Source: Catellatospora tritici | GTDB taxonomy: Bacteria; Actinomycetota; Actinomycetes; Mycobacteriales; Micromonosporaceae | Length of the DNA: 64,000 bases | Assembly: GCF_019083965.1 (NCBI RefSeq) | Contig: NZ_JAHRCY010000010.1 | Span: forward strand, 62,001-126,000 | Direction of reading: 5' to 3' | Part shown: one piece after another, positions 59,133 to 64,000 of the stretch | Layout: each line of letters opens with the position of its first letter | Numbering within the stretch: the first letter of the stretch is position 1 | The notes under the pieces: model-generated | What the model saw: only the letters and a program-made list of their open reading frames with translations | Database searches by the model: none | Told to the model about the DNA's origin: nothing | Position numbers and translations under genes: made by a program

Positions 59133-59600
59133 GTGACATGGGTCGATCCTGAGATCTGGTATCAGAGTCTGCCGACGTTCCACGCCTCCGCCAGTGCCCT
59201 GGTCACCGATGCCGATGACCGGATCCTGCTGGTCAAGGCGACCTACCGTGACCACTGGTCGTTTCCCGGCGGGATCGTCGAGGCGGGCGAGCAGCCGCAC
59301 ACGGCCGCCACGCGCGAACTGGCCGAGGAGGCCGGGCTGTCCGCCGAGGTGGGGATGCTGCTGCTGGTGGACTGGGCGGCCCCGCAGGGACCCCGCTCCC
59401 GGGCCATGGTGCACTTCCTGTTCGACGGCGGCACCGCCACCGCCGACGTGTCCGCCGGAGACCCAGAGGAGATCGCCGAGCTGGGCTTCTTCCCGCCGGA
59501 GGTCGCCGCGCGACTGCTCGCCGAGAACTCCGCCCGGCGCCTGTCCGCTGCCCTGGCCGCCCGCCGCGCGGGCCGCACCGTCTACCTGCCCCGCCACTGA
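59133..59600 (+). CDS. Nudix hydrolase
   Basis: 155 residues. The Nudix box is complete: GGIVEAGEQPHTAATRELAEEAGL (G-x5-E-x7-RE-x2-EE-x-G). SFPGGIVEAGE and DADDRILLVKATYRDHWS match the MutT/ADP-ribose pyrophosphatase-like fold. The substrate (a nucleoside diphosphate linked to some moiety) cannot be predicted. Confidence 0.9.
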   Translation: MTWVDPEIWYQSLPTFHASASALVTDADDRILLVKATYRDHWSFPGGIVEAGEQPHTAATRELAEEAGLSAEVGMLLLVDWAAPQGPRSRAMVHFLFDGGTATADVSAGDPEEIAELGFFPPEVAARLLAENSARRLSAALAARRAGRTVYLPRH

Positions 59601-59633
59601 TGCCGGCGGCATCCGTGAGCCGCCAAGCGCCGC

Positions 59634-59664
59634 TTGACCTCAAGCGCGATTGAGGTTTTAGCGT
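59634..59664 (+). promoter_or_regulatory. SoxR box in a 19-bp-spacer promoter
   Basis: CCTCAAGCGCGATTGAGG (59638-59655) matches the SoxR operator (CCTCAA-N6-TTGAGG). It lies between -35 TTGACC (59634-59639) and -10 TAGCGT (59659-59664), whose 19-bp spacing is the over-long spacing used by MerR-type activators. The downstream gene is a quinone-oxidoreductase type, as in the Streptomyces SoxR regulon. Confidence 0.85.
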
Positions 59665-59726
59665 CGGCGGCGGGCACCCGGCGTCACTCGCCGGGTGACA
59701 CGGCTTGCGACACCCCGAGGAGCACC

Positions 59727-60695
59727 ATGCGCGCCATCCGCCAGTACGAGTTCGGTCCGGCCGAGAACCTGCTGTTCGAGCAGGTGCCCGACCCGAGGCC
59801 GGGCGACGGCCAGGTGGTGGTCCAGGTCGAGGCGGCGGGCGTACACCTCATCGACACGAGCATCCGCGGCGGCGGCCGTACGCCGTTCCCGCTGCCGAGC
59901 CTGCCGATGACGCCGGGTCGCGAGGTCGCGGGCCGGGTGGTCGAGACCGGGCCGGGGGTGGACCCGAGCCGGCTGGGCCGCCGCGTGGTCGCGCATCTCG
60001 GCCTGACCAGCGGCGGGTACGCCGAGCGCGCCGTCGCCGCCGCCACCGCCCTGCACGAGATCCCCGACCACCTGTCCGCACAGACCGCCGTCGCGATGAT
60101 CGGCACCGGCCGCACCGCCGTCGGCGTGCTCGACCGCGCCGCCCCCACCGGCGCCGACGCGGTACTGGTCACCGCCGCCGCGGGCGGTCTGGGCACCCTG
60201 TTCGTGCAGGCCGCCCAGCGCGCGGGCGCGTACGTGGTCGGCGTCGCGGGCGGCCCGGCCAAGGTCGAGCAGGTGCTGCGCAACGGCGCCGACGCGGCGC
60301 TCGACTACACCGAGGCGGGCTGGCCGGAGCGGGTGCGGGCCGCGCTGGGGGAGCAGCGGCTGACGCTGGTCATCGACGGGGTCGGCGGTCAGGCCGGGCG
60401 GGCCGCGCTGGAGTTGCTGGCGCCGGGCGGGCGCTTCGTCATCTGCGGGTGGTCGTCGGGGACGGCCACCGAGATCACCACGGCTGACCTGTACACCCGG
60501 GGGATCACGGCCAGTTCCGCCCTCGGCCCGGGGATGGTCCGCCCGCTGCGTGACCTGGAGGAGCAGGCGCTGCGCGAGGCGGCTGAGGGCTGGTTCACCC
60601 CGCTGGTCACCGAGTTCAAGCTGGCCGACGCCGCGGCGGCGCACCGGGCGCTGGAGAGCCGCGCGACGGTCGGCAAGGTCGTCCTGCTGCCCTGA
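59727..60695 (+). CDS. Quinone oxidoreductase-like MDR protein, SoxR-regulated
   Basis: 322 residues. Medium-chain dehydrogenase fold: VVQVEAAGVHLIDTSIRGG, TPGREVAGRVVETGPGV, then the NADPH-binding VLVTAAAGGLGTLFVQAAQ and GVGGQAGRAALELLAPGGRFVICGW. Zinc-binding Cys/His residues are missing, so it belongs to the zeta-crystallin/QOR group, which reduces quinones. The SoxR box upstream implies induction by redox-cycling compounds. CGAGGAG lies 6 nt before ATG 59727. Confidence 0.92.
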   Translation: MRAIRQYEFGPAENLLFEQVPDPRPGDGQVVVQVEAAGVHLIDTSIRGGGRTPFPLPSLPMTPGREVAGRVVETGPGVDPSRLGRRVVAHLGLTSGGYAERAVAAATALHEIPDHLSAQTAVAMIGTGRTAVGVLDRAAPTGADAVLVTAAAGGLGTLFVQAAQRAGAYVVGVAGGPAKVEQVLRNGADAALDYTEAGWPERVRAALGEQRLTLVIDGVGGQAGRAALELLAPGGRFVICGWSSGTATEITTADLYTRGITASSALGPGMVRPLRDLEEQALREAAEGWFTPLVTEFKLADAAAAHRALESRATVGKVVLLP

Positions 60696-60786
60696 TCTCG
60701 TGCCGGGACGCGTCGCGTCCGGACGTGGGCGACGCTCAGCAGCTCGCCTGGTCCGGCGCAGCCCGCGTTCGACGTGATCGACGTGG

Positions 60787-60971
60787 CTCCACAACCTGCC
60801 GGTGCCCGCGCCGACCTCGAGGACGGCGCCGGACAGCGGCAGCCGCTCGCTGAGCCAGGAGAACCAGTCCTGCGGATTGGTGCCGTGGGCGTGCAGGGCG
60901 ATGCGGGCGTCGAGGTTGCCGGTCGTGGTCGCGTACTGCCTCGTGGCGTGGGCGGACGGCGTCACGGTCAC
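60787..60971 (-). pseudogene. N-terminal fragment of a class I methyltransferase
   Basis: From GTG 60971 the reading TTTGNLDARIALHAHGTNPQDWFSWL, then AVLEVGAGTGRLW, is a normal methyltransferase start including motif I. Similarity ends abruptly at Leu-Trp (~60787) and the frame runs on into unrelated sequence. About 62 residues of an expected ~250 remain, and nothing on the far side continues the gene. Probably a deletion remnant. Confidence 0.65.
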
Positions 60972-61288
60972 GCCGGATGGTAGACGGACTTCGTCTGCTG
61001 TGCTGACATGACCATCGCGGCTCGACGGCGCGGTGTCACCGGCTTCGACCTGGCGCGACGCCGCCTGGCGGGGTCCTGCCAGGCGCCGTGGACGCCATTG
61101 GCGGGGTACCGCTCAGGCGCCGGGTGCGGGCGGCAGGCGATGCCGGTCTCCGCCGGGCAGGCGGCCTTGACCTTGTACGGCGGCTCCGGCATGATCCATC
61201 TCCCCATGGTCTCGGAGGTCGGCGCGAACAGCTGAAATCGGTTCCCTCCAAACCACTGCGGGCCGGCGTCTGGTTAGGGGGAGGTGCC
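60972..61288. other. Non-coding stretch, nothing recognised
   Basis: Short open frames exist on both strands but have no ribosome-binding site, no recognisable domain and atypical composition. GGGGGAGGT (61277-61285) near the end is the ribosome-binding site of the sigma-factor gene. The rest may be decayed sequence continuous with the methyltransferase remnant. Confidence 0.4.
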
Positions 61289-61816
61289 GTGGACACAGCG
61301 GAAGCGCGGACGTCGTTCGAGGAGTTCGTGGCTGCGCGCTCAGTCGCGCTCGGCCGGACGGCGTACCTGCTCACCGGGCACCGGCATGACGCTGAGGATC
61401 TGCTGCAGGCGGCGCTGGCCAGGGCTGCGGTGCGGTGGTCCCGGCTCGACGACGCCGAGGCCTATGTGCGGCGAGTCCTCTACACCCAGTCGGTGTCGAG
61501 GTGGCGCCAGCTGCGCCGTAGGCCGCCCGAGCTGCTGACCGACCAGCCACCGCACCTGGCGGCGCCCGAACCGGATCGCGAGACCCGGGTGGTGCTCGAC
61601 CTCGCGCTGCGCCGACTGACACCGAAACAGCGCGCGGTCCTGGTGCTGCGTTTCTACGAGGACCGTAGCGAGTCCCAGACCGCGGAGCTTCTCGAGTGCT
61701 CCGTCGGAACGGTGAAGAGCCAGACCCGCCACGCGCTGGCCCGGCTGCGCGAACTCAATCCGCAACTGGCGCAGCTGATCGACGGACGGCTGCCGCAGGA
61801 GGTGACGGTCCGATGA
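61289..61816 (+). CDS. SigE-family ECF RNA polymerase sigma factor
   Basis: 175 residues from GTG 61289. Sigma-2 region: FEEFVAARSVALGRTAYLLTGHRHDAEDLLQAALARAAVRW. Sigma-4 region: LTPKQRAVLVLRFYEDRSESQTAELLECSVGTVKSQTRHALARL. The FEEFVAAR...AYLLTGHRHDAEDLLQ form defines the large actinobacterial SigE family. It overlaps the next gene by ATGA, and that membrane protein probably acts as its regulator. Confidence 0.92.
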   Translation: MDTAEARTSFEEFVAARSVALGRTAYLLTGHRHDAEDLLQAALARAAVRWSRLDDAEAYVRRVLYTQSVSRWRQLRRRPPELLTDQPPHLAAPEPDRETRVVLDLALRRLTPKQRAVLVLRFYEDRSESQTAELLECSVGTVKSQTRHALARLRELNPQLAQLIDGRLPQEVTVR

Positions 61817-63087
61817 CCGCAGCGCTGCGAGATGCCCTGCACCAGGTCGCCGACGACTCGCCGCCGGTACAGGTCGCCACGGGTCTGTTCGACCGGGCGC
61901 TACGCGCACGACGCCGTCGGCGGCTGGCCGGCCTGGCGGCCGCCGTCGCCCTGGCGAGCAGCGTGATGATGGGCGCCCAACTCCCCGTACGACCGCATCC
62001 GGTCGCCTCCGGGGACACCATCGAACAACTGCCCGCGCTCATCGTCCAGGCACCCACGTGGACGGCCGACATCGAACACGCCCCGCTGCCCCGGGTCCTG
62101 GTGGCATTCGACGGCGATATCTACAACGAGTACATGCCCGATGAGAGCACCGGGGACGGCGGGCCCCACCCCATCGGGCCGCTGACGCTGGTCGGCCCGC
62201 GTGACCAGTACCGCAGCTTCGACCTGTCCCGGGCCGACGCGCCGTGGGACGGGACGGTGCTGCTGTCGCCGGACGGGCGATACGTCATGACCGGCCACGC
62301 CGGGCGCACCCAGCTCCTCGACGTGACGACGGGCCGGAGCCGCATGCTGGAGGCGGGTTCGCCGCTGGCCTTCTCGCCGGACGGCCGCCAGGCGGTGCTC
62401 GTCCACTGGGACCGCTCCGGGTACCCGGTGAGCGGCGAACTCCGCGTGGTGGCCGTCCCGACCGGCGAGGTCGCCTGGTCGGCACCGCTGGCGGACGGAC
62501 CGCTGCCCCGGGAGGTGGACGCCGCCCTGTCGCCGGACGGGTCGACGTTGGCGGTGCAGCGGCATGGCGACTTCTACACGTACCGGCGCGGCGTCGGTGT
62601 CGGCTGGCACCGTACTCTTGACGGCGAGCTGGCCGGGCAGCTCGCCTGGACCCCCGACGGTAAGAGCATCGCCGCCAACGACGGTTTTCTGTGCCTGGTG
62701 GACGCGAAGACCGGCGCGACGGGTCGGTGTATCTCCTGGCAGTCCATGCTGCCGCGGATGCCCGTGCGGGAGCAGACCTTCGGCCCGACCACCGTCCTGG
62801 CCTGGGAGGGCGATGTCCCGATCATCGCGCTGCCCAGGGACGTGGTACGGATGACCGAGGTGCCGGAACTCCTGATGCGGACCCCGCGGGGGACAGGCGC
62901 CCTCGCTGTTTCGACCAGCCGGGTCAGCTGGAACCCGCGACAGCCGGGTCCGCCGGATCCGGGGCCGGCGATCGACCGCTTCCGCCCGCTGATAGACGGT
63001 GCAGGACTGGTGGTCGGGGGCCTGGTCCTGGTGTACGCCGTCGTCCGGCTGCGCCGACGTGCGCGCGGCCGGAGTTCCAGGGCGTAG
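61813..63087 (+). CDS. Membrane beta-propeller protein, putative anti-sigma partner
   Basis: 424 residues. The N-terminal ~37 cytoplasmic residues (MTAALRDALHQVADDSPPVQVATGLFDRALRARRRRR) are followed by a transmembrane helix (~38-57), a large extracytoplasmic part with WD40-like blades (LLSPDGRYVMTGHAGRTQLLDV, LAFSPDGRQAVLVHW, ALSPDGSTLAVQRHG, LAWTPDGKSIAAND) and a C-terminal helix (GAGLVVGGLVLVYAVVRLRRRARG). The short cytoplasmic N-terminus beside a sigma factor is the layout of SigE-family anti-sigma/sensor pairs. No zinc HxxxCxxC motif. Confidence 0.78.
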   Translation: MTAALRDALHQVADDSPPVQVATGLFDRALRARRRRRLAGLAAAVALASSVMMGAQLPVRPHPVASGDTIEQLPALIVQAPTWTADIEHAPLPRVLVAFDGDIYNEYMPDESTGDGGPHPIGPLTLVGPRDQYRSFDLSRADAPWDGTVLLSPDGRYVMTGHAGRTQLLDVTTGRSRMLEAGSPLAFSPDGRQAVLVHWDRSGYPVSGELRVVAVPTGEVAWSAPLADGPLPREVDAALSPDGSTLAVQRHGDFYTYRRGVGVGWHRTLDGELAGQLAWTPDGKSIAANDGFLCLVDAKTGATGRCISWQSMLPRMPVREQTFGPTTVLAWEGDVPIIALPRDVVRMTEVPELLMRTPRGTGALAVSTSRVSWNPRQPGPPDPGPAIDRFRPLIDGAGLVVGGLVLVYAVVRLRRRARGRSSRA

Positions 63088-63201
63088 CGCAGCTTAGGGT
63101 CCTGGACCGCCGCCCGTGGCCGGTGCGGCCCCTGGGGCTGGACGGATCTGCGGGACGCGTGGCAGTGGCCCAGATTACGGTGCCTGCCCAGGGGCTCCTG
63201 G

Positions 63202-63207
63202 TAGCGT
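63202..63207 (+). promoter_or_regulatory. Candidate -10 box for the gcvP leader
   Basis: TAGCGT lies about 20 nt upstream of the aptamer start, the right distance for a transcript beginning just before the riboswitch. No clear -35 is visible. Confidence 0.35.
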
Positions 63208-63227
63208 GATCCTTGCCGGCACACCCG

Positions 63228-63325
63228 TGTGGGAGAGTCCGCGCGCGAGCGCGGCGCCGAAGGGGCAATTCCTCCCCGGAACCTCTCAGGCACCCGAACC
63301 GTACGGGCATGGCGACTCTGGAGCT
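63228..63325 (+). ncRNA. Glycine riboswitch (single aptamer)
   Basis: Aptamer hallmarks appear in order: GGGAGAGTCC (63231), a GC-rich stem, GCGCCGAAGGGGCAA (63254-63268), CCGGAACCTCTCAGGCA (63276 onward) and CTCTGGAG (63316-63323). Only one aptamer is present; downstream, GGCGGGACC-CGCG-GGTCTCGCC (63342-63363) can form the expression-platform hairpin. It lies 83 nt upstream of gcvP and should turn it on when glycine is high. Confidence 0.93.
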
Positions 63326-63408
63326 CAGGCGCGACCGCCGGGGCGGGACCCGCGGGTCTCGCCTGCGACAGAGGGGGAGGGCTTAGGTCCTCGACCCCGG
63401 AGTCTCAT

Positions 63409-64000
63409 ATGAGTGCTTTCGTCGAACGTCACATCGGTCCCGGCTCCGCCGACACCGAGCGAATGCTCAACGCCATCGGGTACTCCTCGATCGAGGAGCT
63501 GATGGACGCGGCCATCCCCGAGGTGATCCGCTGGCACGGCACCCTGGACCTGCCCGCCGCCGCCACCGAGGCTGAGACCCTGGCCGAGCTGCGCGCGCTG
63601 GCCTCCCGCAACTCGGTGCTGACCTCGATGATCGGCCTGGGCTACCACGGCACGCACACCCCCGGCGTGATCAAGCGCAACGTGCTGGAGAGCCCGGCCT
63701 GGTACACGGCGTACACGCCGTACCAGCCGGAGATCTCGCAGGGGCGTCTGGAGGCGCTGCTCAACTTCCAGACCATGGTCACCGACCTGACCGGGCTGAC
63801 CACCGCCAACGCCTCGATGCTGGACGAGGGCACCGCCGCCGCCGAGGCGATGACGCTGGCCCGCCGCTCGGCCAAGAGCAAGAGCAACGTGTACGTGGTC
63901 GACGCCGACGCGCTGCCGCAGACCATCGACGTGATCACCACCCGCGCCGAGCCGCTCGACATCGAGGTGCGCGTGCTCGACCTCGACACCGACGAGCTGC
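63409..64000 (+). CDS. gcvP: Glycine dehydrogenase (P protein), 5' part; continues past window end
   Basis: 197 codons present. FVERHIGPGSADTERMLNAIGYSSIEELMDAAIPEVI is the family N-terminus. SMIGLGYHGTHTPGVIKRNVLESPAWYTAYTPYQPEISQGRLEALLNFQTMVTDLTGLTTANASMLDEGTAAAEAM covers the conserved N-terminal PLP-enzyme half. The catalytic Lys lies beyond the window. It decarboxylates glycine and loads the aminomethyl group onto GcvH. GGAG is 6 nt before ATG 63409. Regulated by the glycine riboswitch in its leader. Confidence 0.96.
   Translation, partial: MSAFVERHIGPGSADTERMLNAIGYSSIEELMDAAIPEVIRWHGTLDLPAAATEAETLAELRALASRNSVLTSMIGLGYHGTHTPGVIKRNVLESPAWYTAYTPYQPEISQGRLEALLNFQTMVTDLTGLTTANASMLDEGTAAAEAMTLARRSAKSKSNVYVVDADALPQTIDVITTRAEPLDIEVRVLDLDTDEL

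Noticed and set aside
61008..61235. Possible small genes on either strand between the methyltransferase remnant and the sigma factor
   Set aside because: No ribosome-binding site, no recognisable domain and biased composition on both strands. Left as unassigned sequence.

Overview
This window is high-GC actinobacterial DNA. Gene density is very high, GTG starts and 4-bp ATGA/GTGA gene overlaps are common, and several genes look leaderless. Gene content (CBM2-linked cellulose and xylan enzymes, an actinobacterial uptake hydrogenase, the gcvH-garA-ftsR block) fits a soil actinomycete. My best guess is Micromonosporaceae (Actinoplanes/Micromonospora/Catellatospora-like); this is inference from gene content and repeat style, not a database match. 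No rRNA, tRNA, CRISPR array, transposase or integrase was recognised.

Layout. 1-7.8 kb: a CynX-type MFS exporter (cut by the window edge) divergent from a GntR/FadR regulator, then a nucleotidyltransferase, a methyltransferase, OsmC, an SDR, a hydrolase/WYL-regulator pair and a TPR membrane protein. 8.1-9.3 kb: a secreted CE3-like esterase with CBM2. 9.4-15.3 kb: a conserved core block in the same order as M. tuberculosis Rv1822-Rv1830 (CDP-alcohol phosphatidyltransferase, DUF881, Sbp, DUF881, gcvH, garA, ftsR, bifunctional nuclease, second MerR). 17.3-28.5 kb: a long, tightly overlapped [NiFe]-hydrogenase operon of the group 1h/5 actinobacterial high-affinity type. It holds two SIS-domain proteins, a variant HypC, small and large subunits, a NifU-like protein, DUF5947, DUF6084, an unrecognised 468-aa protein, a maturation protease, a 35-residue peptide, then hypA, hypC, hypD and hypE. 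hypF lies 3.3 kb further on the other strand, beyond a secreted GH76 enzyme. No hypB is present.

34-43.8 kb: a beta-propeller-like protein, VOC protein, hydrolase, a photolyase divergent from a LitR/CarH-like B12 light-sensor regulator, then a three-gene operon (GNAT acyltransferase, N-acylamino-acid racemase, N-acyl-D-amino-acid deacylase) that reads as an amino-acid stereo-inversion pathway. 44-52 kb: a 1106-residue secreted CBM2-(Calx-beta)x3-GH48 cellulase, a serine beta-lactamase-fold hydrolase, a GH36 alpha-galactosidase, GNAT and DUF72. 52-63 kb: two related nucleotidyltransferases around a PQQ-propeller lipoprotein, an aldo/keto reductase, a Nudix hydrolase, a quinone oxidoreductase behind a textbook SoxR operator, and a SigE-family sigma factor overlapped by a membrane propeller protein. 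The window ends with a glycine riboswitch and the start of gcvP, about 51 kb from gcvH.

The most unusual structure is a family of ~50-bp palindromic repeats with seven recognisable copies. Six sit immediately or shortly after stop codons. One lies inside a hydrogenase-operon gene and is translated in frame. Two other hairpin repeat types also occur.
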